A stretch of DNA of 64,000 bases from positions 1 through 64,000 of the forward strand of contig JAUMXH010000002.1 of the NCBI GenBank assembly GCA_030529225.1, written 5' to 3'. Positions 36,751 to 45,365 of this stretch are shown one piece after another; within the stretch, counting starts at the first letter, position 1; each line of letters starts with the position of its first letter. This DNA comes from Bacillota bacterium. Its GTDB lineage: Bacteria > Bacillota > Clostridia > Peptostreptococcales > Acidaminobacteraceae. Both the position numbers and the translations under genes were made by a program. The notes below the pieces were generated by a model that saw nothing but the letters and a program-made list of their open reading frames with translations, made no database searches and was not told where the DNA came from.

Positions 36751-36780
36751 TTGCTTTTAAGTTTCACAAAAGCTTAGGAT
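36751..36780 (+). promoter_or_regulatory. promoter of ABC/ECF transport operon
   Basis: TTGCTT (36751-36756) and TAGGAT (36775-36780) are spaced by 18 bases, just before the first ABC gene, within AT-rich DNA. Confidence 0.4.
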
Positions 36781-36803
36781 CATAAGGGGAATCAAAGAGA
36801 GAA

Positions 36804-38543
36804 ATGATAAACAAAAATTTATACAAGTTCTGCGGGAATACCAAAAAGTTTATTTTTTACGCAGTCACGGTCGATGCGATCAAACTGATGGCATCCATCG
36901 GTTTTGCCTACATCTTTGCCTTTCTGGTGTCTCGGATTTTTGCGGGAGACTGTGTGGCATGCAACTACAAATACTACATTTTCGGGGCGATTTTGCTCGG
37001 CCTCCTGAAAATCTTGTTGATTAAGGCGTCCACCCACTACAATTTTAAGGTGGTTCGGGAAGTCAAGCACAATCTCAGGGAGAGCATCTACAAAAAGGTC
37101 CTCGGCATGGGGATGGATTACCAGAACGTGCTCAGCACGCAGGAGCTCAACCACCTGAGCGTGGAGGGCGTGGAGCAGCTCGAGAACTACTACGGATCTT
37201 ATCTTTCTCAGTTTTATTACGCCCTGGTGTCCTCGGTCATCCTCTTTTTCTCGCTCCTACCTTTCAGCTTTAAGATCGCGCTGATTCTGATGCTGGCTTC
37301 GCTCTTCATTCCGGCGATGTTACAGGGCATCATGCGCATCGTCCGAAACGTGCAGAAAAAATACTGGAAAAAGTACGCGAGCGTCGGCGACATCTTCCTT
37401 GACAGCATCAGCGGCATCACGACCTTGAAGATTTTTGAGGCCGACGAAAAGAGGGCCGAGCAGATGGACGAGAGCGCGGAAGAGTTTAGAAAACAAACCA
37501 TGAGGGTGCTCGCGATGCAGCTGAACTCGATCATGATCATCGACTGGGTGGTCTATGTTTCGAGCGCAGTCATCATTGTGATGGCATCCAAGCTCTTCAT
37601 CGCAAACCAGCTGAACCTCTTCGGTTTCCTCGCGATTTTGACCCTCTCAGCCGAGTTCTTCGTTCCGATGAAGATGCTGACCTCCAAGTTCCACGTCGCC
37701 ATGACCGGCGTCGCGGCGGGCGAAAGCATCCTGGAGTTCCTGGAAGTCGAGGACGACGAGCCGAGCGGAAACGAGCAGTATCCGGCAAATGCGGACATCC
37801 AATTACAAAATTTCCACTTCCAATATGGCGATGGAACCGCGGTTCTGCACGGGGTGGATATGCGCTTCCAAAACGGAAAATTTACTGCTTTGGTTGGGGC
37901 TTCCGGCTCGGGAAAATCGACGATTGCGAGCATCATCAGCGCCCAAATCCGTTCCAAAGACAAGGTGCTTTACGGAACCCTCACAAAGGATCAGCTCCTG
38001 CACGGAGAGATCACCAAGCACGTCATTCGCATTCCGCACAACGCGCACATCTTCTTTGCCAGCGTGCGGGATAACATCCTGATGGGCAAGAGCGGCGTCA
38101 GCGACGAGAACATCATCCAAATCCTCAAAAAGCTCAAAATGTGGGACTTTTTGCAGGCCAAAGAGGGGCTTGACACCATGCTCCTATCGGGCGGCAAGAA
38201 CATCTCCGGCGGGCAGGCGCAGAGGATAGCGATTGCCAGAGCCCTGGTGCAGGACTTCAATGTCTACATCTTTGACGAGTCGACCTCAAACGTGGATGTG
38301 GAATCGGAAGAAATCATCCTGGAGATCATCAAAGAAATCGCCCAAAGCAAGACCGTCATCTACATTTCGCACAAGATGAGCGTGGTCTCGACCGCCGATT
38401 TGGTCTATGTCCTCAAGGACGGCAAGATTACCGAGTCGGGCACGCACGCAGAACTGATGCAAAACAAAGGATTGTACTACGATCTCTACACCGAACAGGA
38501 GGAGCTCGTGGATTTGAATAAGAATAAGGAGAGCATATCATGA
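36804..38543 (+). CDS. ABC transporter, fused permease/ATPase, subunit 1
   Basis: This 579-residue type-IV ABC protein has six membrane helices (about 15-300) followed by an ATPase domain: Walker A GASGSGKST near 365-373, signature ISGGQAQR, Walker B VYIFDESTSNVD and the H-loop YISHKMS. The Q-loop position reads IPHNAHIF, with His where Gln is usual. It overlaps subunit 2 by four bases (ATGA), so the two likely form a heterodimer. Followed by a complete ECF transporter, the layout matches streptococcal siaDE-siaFGH and other loci where exporter-like ABC proteins import heme or siderophores. The substrate is inferred only. Confidence 0.9.
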   Translation: MINKNLYKFCGNTKKFIFYAVTVDAIKLMASIGFAYIFAFLVSRIFAGDCVACNYKYYIFGAILLGLLKILLIKASTHYNFKVVREVKHNLRESIYKKVLGMGMDYQNVLSTQELNHLSVEGVEQLENYYGSYLSQFYYALVSSVILFFSLLPFSFKIALILMLASLFIPAMLQGIMRIVRNVQKKYWKKYASVGDIFLDSISGITTLKIFEADEKRAEQMDESAEEFRKQTMRVLAMQLNSIMIIDWVVYVSSAVIIVMASKLFIANQLNLFGFLAILTLSAEFFVPMKMLTSKFHVAMTGVAAGESILEFLEVEDDEPSGNEQYPANADIQLQNFHFQYGDGTAVLHGVDMRFQNGKFTALVGASGSGKSTIASIISAQIRSKDKVLYGTLTKDQLLHGEITKHVIRIPHNAHIFFASVRDNILMGKSGVSDENIIQILKKLKMWDFLQAKEGLDTMLLSGGKNISGGQAQRIAIARALVQDFNVYIFDESTSNVDVESEEIILEIIKEIAQSKTVIYISHKMSVVSTADLVYVLKDGKITESGTHAELMQNKGLYYDLYTEQEELVDLNKNKESIS

Positions 38544-40219
38544 AGGGAACAAGAAGAAGCGGGATAGCCATCATACTGTCTCTGATTAAACTTTTGAAGC
38601 CTCTCAGACTGGAGATGAGCGTCGCCATCTTAATGGGAACGCTGAGCCACATTTCCACCTTCGCGCTCGGGATCTTCGGAATCTATGCGATCATCAGCAG
38701 CATTCCGGCGCTTGCGCCCCAGCTCCAAGGCTTGTTCTTCGGCGGCTTCAGCATTAAGACCTACCTGATCATCCTGGTGGTGGCCGGCTTTATGAGGGGG
38801 GTCCTGCACTACATCGAGCAGTTTTTCAACCACCTGATCGCCTTCAAAGTACTCGCGATTATCAGGAACAAGATTTTTGCGCAGATTCGAAAACTCGCCC
38901 CTGCGAAGCTCGAGAGCAAGAACCCGGGACAGTTGATTTCTCTAATCATGGGAGATATCGAGCTCCTCGAGGTCTTCTACGCGCACACCGTCTCTCCGAT
39001 TGCCATCGCCTTTCTCTGCTCGCTCAGCTTGTTTATCTTCTACCTGAAGATCAGCTTCTGGGCGGCCTTGGTGGCCTTGGCGTCGCAGGTGTATATGGCG
39101 ATTCTTCTGCCGCTCTCGATTGCCAAGAAAACAAACCGGCTGAGCCTGGATGTCAGAAACCAAATCGGGGATTTGAACGGCAAATTCATCGACCAGGTCA
39201 GAGGCATCAAGGAGACCATCCAATACTCGAACGGCGACAATTCATTAAAAGAGCTGGATCAGGTCACTGAGGACTTGCTCGAGAAGCAATGGGAACTCAA
39301 GAAGATCGGCGCCGAGCTCAGCAGCTATGTGGAAATTATGATCATCTTCTTCGGTCTGATCCAATTCCTCGTCTCGGTGCTGCTGGTGCAGAGGGGCATG
39401 ATGAGTATGAGCGGAGCGGTGGTCGCCTGTATGCTTACCATCGGGTCCTTCGGTCCCTTCGTCAGCCTGGCGAACCTGGGCGCGATGCTCAATAACACCT
39501 TCGCCTGCGGAGAGCGGGTACTCACCCTCTTGGAAGAGACCCCGATTGTTGAGGCCGTCACAAACGGCGTGGACATCGAGAACGGCGATATCGAGCTGAA
39601 GGCGGTGGACTTTGCCTATGCCGAGGAGGACGGAAAGGTCCTCGAGAACTTCGATTTGAAGATCAACAAGGGCGAAATTCTGGGCATCATGGCCGAGAGC
39701 GGAAGAGGAAAGTCGACCATACTCAAGCTGATTATGAGGTTCTGGGATGTAGACAAGGGAAGCGTCGAATTTTCCGGCAAGAACATAAAAGATATCAATA
39801 CTCACTCTATTTATGATAAAATAAACTACATGAGGCAGACGACCTTCCTGTTCACCGGCAGCATCCGCGAGAATATGTGGATTGCAAAGCCGGGCGCGAG
39901 CGACGAAGAAATCTATCAGGCGCTCAAACTGGCCTCGATCGATGAGTTCGTGATGGGCTTGAAGGACGGGCTCGACTCGTACATCGGCGAGGACGGCGTG
40001 AACTTCTCCGGCGGAGAGCGTCAGCGTCTGGGTCTGGCGATGTGTTTCCTGGCGGACAGAGAGATCTTCCTTCTGGACGAGGCGACTTCCAACCTCGACT
40101 CGATCAACGAGGCGATGATCCTGAAGTCCATCCTCAAGAACAGGAACGGAAAGACCGTAGTCATCGTTTCGCACCGAAAGTCGACCCTTGCCGTCTGCGA
40201 TAGAATCGTTGAAATTTAA
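38540..40219 (+). CDS. ABC transporter, fused permease/ATPase, subunit 2
   Basis: This 559-residue partner of the preceding protein has six predicted membrane helices and an ATPase domain with Walker A AESGRGKST, a canonical Q-loop (YMRQTTFLF), signature FSGGERQR, Walker B IFLLDEATSNLD and H-loop VSHRKS. Unlike subunit 1, all catalytic motifs are standard. It follows by translational coupling. Its short 41-base gap to the ECF S-component gene suggests a single transcript for all five genes. Confidence 0.9.
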   Translation: MKGTRRSGIAIILSLIKLLKPLRLEMSVAILMGTLSHISTFALGIFGIYAIISSIPALAPQLQGLFFGGFSIKTYLIILVVAGFMRGVLHYIEQFFNHLIAFKVLAIIRNKIFAQIRKLAPAKLESKNPGQLISLIMGDIELLEVFYAHTVSPIAIAFLCSLSLFIFYLKISFWAALVALASQVYMAILLPLSIAKKTNRLSLDVRNQIGDLNGKFIDQVRGIKETIQYSNGDNSLKELDQVTEDLLEKQWELKKIGAELSSYVEIMIIFFGLIQFLVSVLLVQRGMMSMSGAVVACMLTIGSFGPFVSLANLGAMLNNTFACGERVLTLLEETPIVEAVTNGVDIENGDIELKAVDFAYAEEDGKVLENFDLKINKGEILGIMAESGRGKSTILKLIMRFWDVDKGSVEFSGKNIKDINTHSIYDKINYMRQTTFLFTGSIRENMWIAKPGASDEEIYQALKLASIDEFVMGLKDGLDSYIGEDGVNFSGGERQRLGLAMCFLADREIFLLDEATSNLDSINEAMILKSILKNRNGKTVVIVSHRKSTLAVCDRIVEI

Positions 40220-40259
40220 GGATTAAATTAGAATAGAACTATGGAATGAGGAGTTATTC

Positions 40260-40796
40260 ATGAAAAAATTTACTTCAAAGGATATTGTTTTCCTGGCGAT
40301 CTTATCTGTGGTGCTCTTGCTCCTGTCTTCGCTGATCATGCCGGTGATTATGTTCACCCAACTCACGGCGCTCAGGCAGCTCTTTGCGGCACCGATCTTT
40401 GCGATCTTCAGCGTGATTGCAATCAAAAAGGTTCCGAAAATCGGCGCACTCTCAATCGTGGGTTTGCTGACGGGCGGTGTCCTGGCCTTCATGTCACCGA
40501 TTATGTTCATCAACAACTTTCTGGGCGCAGTCCTGGTTGAGCTGATCGTCCTTCTCCTCTTCCGCAACTACGACAAGAATGCGGCTGTCCTCTTTGCAGC
40601 CGCGGCCTTTGTTCCGGTGACCCTTCCCTTGTCCCTCGTTTCGCAAGTGGTCTTAAAGGGTCAAAAATTGAGCAGTCTCCTGGGTTCCAGCCTGCAGACG
40701 GTCGGCCTTCCGATCGCGGTCATCGCCCTGTCAATCATCGGGGCCTTCGTGGGACTCAAGATTGCCAACGAATTGAAGAAGACGGGTAAACTCTAA
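40260..40796 (+). CDS. ECF transporter S component, MptD-like
   Basis: This 178-residue membrane protein has about five or six helices. It opens MKKFTSKDIVFLAILSVVLLL, the usual start of MptD-family ECF substrate-binding components. The S component confers substrate specificity; MptD-like members adjacent to exporter-type ABC pairs have been linked to heme import in group A Streptococcus (SiaF). GAGGAGTT lies upstream. Its stop codon overlaps the next start (TAATG). Confidence 0.8.
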   Translation: MKKFTSKDIVFLAILSVVLLLLSSLIMPVIMFTQLTALRQLFAAPIFAIFSVIAIKKVPKIGALSIVGLLTGGVLAFMSPIMFINNFLGAVLVELIVLLLFRNYDKNAAVLFAAAAFVPVTLPLSLVSQVVLKGQKLSSLLGSSLQTVGLPIAVIALSIIGAFVGLKIANELKKTGKL

Positions 40797-41491
40797 TGCT
40801 TAGCCTATATATCAAAGAGAAGGATCGGATTTATCCGCTGCTCAGCCTCATCATAAGCTCCATGTTTTTCATCATGGGGCTGTTTTTCGTTAAGGAGCCT
40901 TGGTTTTTGCTCTACTTGGCGGGCATCGTCCTGGTGCTTTTGGGCTTCGGATTTCACAAGTCGCTCGCGCGGGTAAGCCTCCTGATTATACCGATTTCCA
41001 TTGTCGTCTACCTGCTGGCGCGCTTGGGAACCACCCACATCAATGCCCTCCAGAATGCTTACAGAACCTTGCTTCTGGGGCTCAGCGCGGTAATCAGTTT
41101 GTCGATTGAACCGGTGGATTTGGTCAGAAATCTGAATCAGCTGAAAGTGCCGAGACTGCTCAGCCTGGCGCTACTCATTACCCTGCGCTTTATGGGCGTC
41201 ATTTCGGAGGAGATGACTCGCATTCGCATCGCGATGAAGACCAGGGGTGTAAATAACAATATCCTGAATCCCAAGGTCGCCTACCGCGCCTTTTGTATCC
41301 CGCTGATCATCAGGGTTATCAGCATTTCGGACATTTTGGCCATCTCGCTGGATACCAGGGGCTTCAAGTCCGACCAGCAACACAGCAACTACAAGGATGT
41401 AAGACTCGAAGCGAGGAGTATCTTATTTACCGTCGTATCCCTCGCCCTGATCGGCGCAGCCATCTACCTGCATTTTTTTAAGAGAGTATAA
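40796..41491 (+). CDS. ECF transporter T component (transmembrane coupling protein)
   Basis: This 231-residue protein has about five membrane helices and two characteristic arginine-containing coupling motifs near the C-terminus (IAMKTRGVN and ISLDTRGFKS; the family motif is A-R-G or T-R-G), which dock to the ATPase. It starts one base inside the S-component stop and is followed after three bases by the ATPase gene, so the ECF module is translationally coupled throughout. Confidence 0.88.
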   Translation: MLSLYIKEKDRIYPLLSLIISSMFFIMGLFFVKEPWFLLYLAGIVLVLLGFGFHKSLARVSLLIIPISIVVYLLARLGTTHINALQNAYRTLLLGLSAVISLSIEPVDLVRNLNQLKVPRLLSLALLITLRFMGVISEEMTRIRIAMKTRGVNNNILNPKVAYRAFCIPLIIRVISISDILAISLDTRGFKSDQQHSNYKDVRLEARSILFTVVSLALIGAAIYLHFFKRV

Positions 41492-41494
41492 ATT

Positions 41495-42856
41495 ATGAAT
41501 TTAAGAGTAGAAAACCTTTCGGCAAGATACAGCCCGGAATCCAAAACCATATTTGAAGGCATCAGCTTTGAGGTAAAGGCGGGTGAATTCATCCTGCTCA
41601 CCGGCCTCTCAGGAAGCGGAAAAAGCACCCTGCTCAGCAGCCTGAACGGCATCCTGCACGGAGAAGAACTCGTCAGCGGAAGCATCTTTTTGGATGATAC
41701 CGAGCTCTCGGGCATGGGCGCCAATGAACGCTCGAACTACATCGCGTCGGTGCTCCAAAACGCGGATGAGCAAATCATCTTTGAAAAAGTCGAGGACGAG
41801 CTCGCCTTTCCGCTTGAGAACATGGCACTTTCGCCGGAGGAGATGAGAGAGCGGATTCAAAAGTATGCGGGGATGATGAGCCTGCGCCTGAATGACAGGA
41901 CGTCCAAACTTTCCGGCGGACAGAAGCAGAGCCTGATCACCGCGGCGAGTTTCGGCATGGAGCGAAAGATCCTGCTCTTTGACGAACCGCTCGCAAACCT
42001 CGATAACAGGGCGGCCGTCAGGCTCCTCGATACCCTAAAGGAATTCTGTGAGAAGCACGGATACATTGTCCTGTTCAGCGAGCACCGCATCGACCTGGTC
42101 TTAGGCTACACCGACAGGGTCTTTTATATGAATGCCGGCAAGCTCAAATCGATCAGCGACAAGACCCGCTTCAAGCTCTATCTGGACAACAAGGTCAGCA
42201 AAATCAAGGAAACCCTGGTCTCTACCTGTAAAGAACCTGTCTTTGAAATCGATCGGCTCCAATATAAAGTGGATAGTAAAGAGATTTTGAAGGGGATCAA
42301 CTACAAGTTTTTACGAGGCGGAAAATATGTAATCTCCGGCGAGAACGGCACCGGAAAGACCACGTTTATAAAACTCCTGACCGGCATCAACAAGCCGAGC
42401 GCGGGAAGCATCAGGAGTCCTTTTTCCAAGAAGGAGCGCTTCCAAAAGATTGGATTGGTCATGCAGAACCCGAACTACCAGCTCTTTATGCCGAGCGTCG
42501 AAGCGGAGCTGAAGCTCCAATCCAAGGATGATAACTTTTTGCAGTTTTTGATTGAAAATTTCCGAATCGGAGAGCTCCTGCAGAAACACCCGCATTCCTT
42601 AAGTGAAGGACAAAAGAGGAGGGTCGGCGTGGCCGCGATTCTATCGATGCAGCCCGAGGTCTTAATCTTGGACGAACCTTCTGTGGGTCAGGACTACAAG
42701 AACATGTCCGCGATGCTGACTGCCATTCTGGAACTCTGCAAGATCAACGATACGACCGTAATCAGCATCTCTCACGACTTGAGATGTTTTCAAAACCTGG
42801 GCGATATCTTCCTAAAGCTCGAGGACGGCGTCCTCAAAGAAAATGAGGTGTTTTAA
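41495..42856 (+). CDS. ECF transporter ATPase, two fused ABC domains
   Basis: 453 residues carrying two complete ABC ATPase domains in tandem. Domain 1 has Walker A GLSGSGKST (about 37-45), signature LSGGQKQS and Walker B LLFDEPLANLD. Domain 2 has Walker A GENGTGKTT (about 282-290), signature LSEGQKRR and Walker B LILDEPSVGQD. It would energise the T and S components encoded just upstream. The fused form replaces separate EcfA1 and EcfA2. A hairpin terminator follows at once. Confidence 0.9.
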   Translation: MNLRVENLSARYSPESKTIFEGISFEVKAGEFILLTGLSGSGKSTLLSSLNGILHGEELVSGSIFLDDTELSGMGANERSNYIASVLQNADEQIIFEKVEDELAFPLENMALSPEEMRERIQKYAGMMSLRLNDRTSKLSGGQKQSLITAASFGMERKILLFDEPLANLDNRAAVRLLDTLKEFCEKHGYIVLFSEHRIDLVLGYTDRVFYMNAGKLKSISDKTRFKLYLDNKVSKIKETLVSTCKEPVFEIDRLQYKVDSKEILKGINYKFLRGGKYVISGENGTGKTTFIKLLTGINKPSAGSIRSPFSKKERFQKIGLVMQNPNYQLFMPSVEAELKLQSKDDNFLQFLIENFRIGELLQKHPHSLSEGQKRRVGVAAILSMQPEVLILDEPSVGQDYKNMSAMLTAILELCKINDTTVISISHDLRCFQNLGDIFLKLEDGVLKENEVF

Positions 42857-42877
42857 CTGACACTATGATATCGATGC

Positions 42878-42906
42878 AAAGGACGCAGTTCAAGCGTCCT
42901 TTCTTA
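42878..42906 (+). terminator. terminator of ABC/ECF operon
   Basis: Perfect nine-base-pair hairpin AAAGGACGC/GCGTCCTTT with a seven-base loop; the T-tract after it is weak (TTTCTTAAT). Confidence 0.75.
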
Positions 42907-43040
42907 ATATGTATGATGCTGTCCCATTCGCTCACCCTTGATTTTTTTTTGCACTCTATAATCAAAAAAATGCAGTCACTATAATAATTTTTGTCACAAA
43001 AGGACTGCCTCGTTCGGATATATTGTGAAAGGAATCATTG

Positions 43041-43157
43041 ATGGGAAAAACAAAAGAAAATAGCGTAGAACTAAGCGGAAGAAAAGAAAGCGTCGGAGAC
43101 TTGCCAAAAGGTAAGGCAGGGAGGCAGATCTGTGAAAAGCACCGGAATCGATTTTGA
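43041..43157 (+). CDS. Possible 38-residue leader peptide before the sigma gene
   Basis: An ATG with a good AAAGGA site seven bases upstream opens a 38-codon frame of basic, hydrophilic composition (starting MGKTKENSVEL). Its stop lies 23 bases inside the sigma-factor gene in another frame. The overlap would allow translational coupling. It has no recognised family and may be a chance frame. Confidence 0.3.
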   Translation: MGKTKENSVELSGRKESVGDLPKGKAGRQICEKHRNRF

Positions 43158-44331
43158 GAAGACAAATACTTTGCTAAAAGAGATTTACACAGAATACAAG
43201 CAAGCAATATATTTTTTGGCATTTCAATATTTACATGATGAGTCCCTTGCCGAGGACATTGTGCAGGAGACCATCATAAAGATGAGAGAAAAAATCATAA
43301 AACAGGAAGTCCGTTCGATTGAAAAATTGGGAGCCTTACTTGCTACCATCGTGAAAGGCCTGTGTATCGACCTGATCAGACGAAGAGAAAGAATACTTTT
43401 CAGAGAAATTCTCGATTATGAAATTGAAAGCGAGTCCGGATTTTTCAATCAGTTTGCTCTAAAGGATGCCATCAACCGCCTTCCTGAAAAAGATAGGGAT
43501 ATTTTTTATAAAAGAGTTTACAAGGATCTGTCCTATCGTGAAATTGCAAGGGATTGCAATATGAGCGAGAGCGCTGTGCTCATCGTTCTGGCTGCCCACA
43601 TTCACTGGAGAGTCTATCCGATGGAATGGACGGAGCAAAAGATGGAGCATGAAGGCGATCTGAAACGCATCGAGGAAGAACTGACTAAAAAAGGGTTTCC
43701 TTCCGATCTGATCCAAACCATTCAATCAGAAGACTTGCTTGCCTGCAAGGGAGCTACAAGGGTTGCCTATGAAACAAGTAACGAGGAGGATACTCACTTC
43801 AGAGAGAGAGATAAATTGAAGATGCACAGTATCATCGTGGAGCTGCCGAAAGAGAAGAAAGATATTTTTAAGTACAGGGTATTTCACTTTATCACATGGT
43901 CCAAGCCGGAGCCTTACCTCGGATCGGACTCCCTGATTGCGGTTCCGAGTCAAGGAAAGGACGTAAGAATCAGTGATCTTGGCGGCAGGATTTCCTGTAA
44001 GGATGGAGATACATGGTATTGCGCTCCATTCTACAGCATAGAACAGCAAATGGATGAAATGTTGACCCGAAATGATGAGAGAAAAATGCATGAAATCTAC
44101 ATCACAGAGTTTTCTTTGCGAAACCATGAGAGGGCGATCGCTTACCTCTCTTACAACGCGGAGGACGGAGACACCGAAACGTCTTATTTTGAGTCGCAAG
44201 GAGGATATTTATACCAAAAAAGCAGTATTCTTATTCCGTTTGCGACCGGCAAAGATACCTACCTGAAGGGAGAATTGTACAAAAACAATTATAATTACCT
44301 GTACTCCACTGTCGAAATAGACAAACCGTAA
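43132..44331 (+). CDS. ECF sigma factor fused to extracytoplasmic partner domain
   Basis: 399 residues from a GTG with GGGAGG seven bases upstream. Residues 1-149 are an ECF sigma factor: region 2 (YFLAFQYLHDESLAEDIVQETIIKM) and region 4 up to LSYREIARDCNMSESAV. The recognition helix then breaks off after Val149 and continues as a short hydrophobic stub LIVLAAHIHWRVYPMEW (150-166) and a 230-residue domain rich in charged and aromatic residues. That tail looks like the outer part of a membrane protein whose transmembrane helix has been cut short. I read this as an in-frame deletion that joined a sigma gene to its downstream partner. Region 4 is truncated, so promoter -35 recognition may be lost. 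Base composition is more AT-rich than the neighbours. Confidence 0.75.
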   Translation: MKSTGIDFEKTNTLLKEIYTEYKQAIYFLAFQYLHDESLAEDIVQETIIKMREKIIKQEVRSIEKLGALLATIVKGLCIDLIRRRERILFREILDYEIESESGFFNQFALKDAINRLPEKDRDIFYKRVYKDLSYREIARDCNMSESAVLIVLAAHIHWRVYPMEWTEQKMEHEGDLKRIEEELTKKGFPSDLIQTIQSEDLLACKGATRVAYETSNEEDTHFRERDKLKMHSIIVELPKEKKDIFKYRVFHFITWSKPEPYLGSDSLIAVPSQGKDVRISDLGGRISCKDGDTWYCAPFYSIEQQMDEMLTRNDERKMHEIYITEFSLRNHERAIAYLSYNAEDGDTETSYFESQGGYLYQKSSILIPFATGKDTYLKGELYKNNYNYLYSTVEIDKP

Positions 44332-44387
44332 GGAGCTTGAAGCGTTTATCCTTTTTTATATAAATTGTTACATTTCCAGTGTTTTAT

Positions 44388-44415
44388 TTGCATGAAAAAC
44401 CATCTATGCTATGAT
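44388..44415 (+). promoter_or_regulatory. promoter facing the gene fragment
   Basis: TTGCAT (44388-44393) and TATGAT (44410-44415) are spaced by 16 bases, with TGC before the -10. It points at the truncated reading frame at 44536. Confidence 0.55.
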
Positions 44416-44535
44416 GGAATTGGACTTATCTTTGCAATCACGAGGCAATCAAAGAAACGGAACCTTTAGACTCTAAGTTCTTGCTATCTTGGCAGGTGAA
44501 CATACACCATTCTTATCAGGAATCGAAGGGAGCAC

Positions 44536-44694
44536 ATGATGAAACGCATCAAGAATAGAAAACTCAGGATTGTAATCCTCGTCTTTTTGGTTTTTATCCT
44601 ATTGGAGCTTGGTCTTTTCCTCTTACGAACTCGCTACTCTATCTGCCAATCGATGCCGGCAATCCCTCTGTCTTCCAGGTATCGGTTGCACTGA
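44536..44694 (+). pseudogene. 5' fragment of a membrane-protein gene
   Basis: An ATGATG start with GAAGGGAG upstream encodes a basic N-terminus (MMKRIKNRKLR) and one complete transmembrane helix (VILVFLVFILLELGLFLL). The frame then runs antisense into the 3' end of ung and stops after 52 codons. It has promoter, ribosome site and membrane anchor but no downstream domain. It is what the amino end of the partner moiety fused to the sigma factor might once have been. I treat it as a remnant left by rearrangement, though a functional single-helix peptide is possible. Confidence 0.5.
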
Positions 44695-45302
44695 CTGAAG
44701 TGCCTGCATCCGAAGAATCCTCTGCTCGCAGAGAGCGGACTCGGATGGGGCGCTTTGAGAACGAGGTGCTTGGGGTTGTGAAGGAATCTGGCCTTTTCCT
44801 GGGCGGGCCTACCCCAGAGCATGATGACAATCGGTCTGTCGATTTGATTGATTGCCTGAATGGTCGCATCGGTAAAAATTTCCCAGCCGCGTTTGGCATG
44901 CGAATTTGCGAGACCCTTTCTGACGGTCAGAACCGTATTCAAAAGAAAGACGCCCTCATCCGCCCATTTTTTTAAGTAACCGTGCTTTGGAATCTCACAT
45001 CCCAAATCCTGCTTCAATTCTTTATAAATATTCAAGAGAGAAGGGGGGATCGCGACGCCCTTCTTAACAGAAAAACAAAGTCCATGAGCCTGATGTTCTC
45101 CGTGGTAGGGGTCCTGCCCCAGGATCAAAACCTTTAGCTTATGATAGGGGGTATAGTGGTAGGCGTTGAAGATATCATCCGCCTTGGGGTATATGGTAGT
45201 GGTCTGATACTCCTGAAATAAAAACTCTCTGAGCGTTTTGTAGTAGTCCTTCTCATATTCTCCGCCGATGACATCCAGCCAATCGTTGTTTATTTTAGGC
45301 AT
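44634..45302 (-). CDS. ung: Uracil-DNA glycosylase
   Basis: This 222-residue family-1 UDG excises uracil from DNA in base-excision repair. The water-activating loop GQDPYHGEHQAHGL carries catalytic Asp64, and the HPSPLSASRGF leucine loop lies near residue 186. The length is standard. It is transcribed leftward, downstream of parB with a parS site between them. Its 3' end overlaps the antisense gene fragment by about 60 bases, which marks the rearrangement boundary; the UDG itself looks complete. Confidence 0.97.
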   Translation of the reverse strand: MPKINNDWLDVIGGEYEKDYYKTLREFLFQEYQTTTIYPKADDIFNAYHYTPYHKLKVLILGQDPYHGEHQAHGLCFSVKKGVAIPPSLLNIYKELKQDLGCEIPKHGYLKKWADEGVFLLNTVLTVRKGLANSHAKRGWEIFTDATIQAINQIDRPIVIMLWGRPAQEKARFLHNPKHLVLKAPHPSPLSASRGFFGCRHFSQCNRYLEDRGIAGIDWQIE

Positions 45303-45348
45303 TCTTTATCCTTCCTCTATCTTTCCTCTTTTCGATATAAAAAATAGA

Positions 45349-45364
45349 AGTTTCACGTGAAACT
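45349..45364. other. parS: parS site 1
   Basis: AGTTTCACGTGAAACT is a perfect palindrome that differs from the consensus TGTTTCACGTGAAACA only at the outermost position on each side. It lies just beyond the parB stop codon. Expected ParB/Spo0J nucleation site. Confidence 0.92.
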
Positions 45365-45365
45365 C

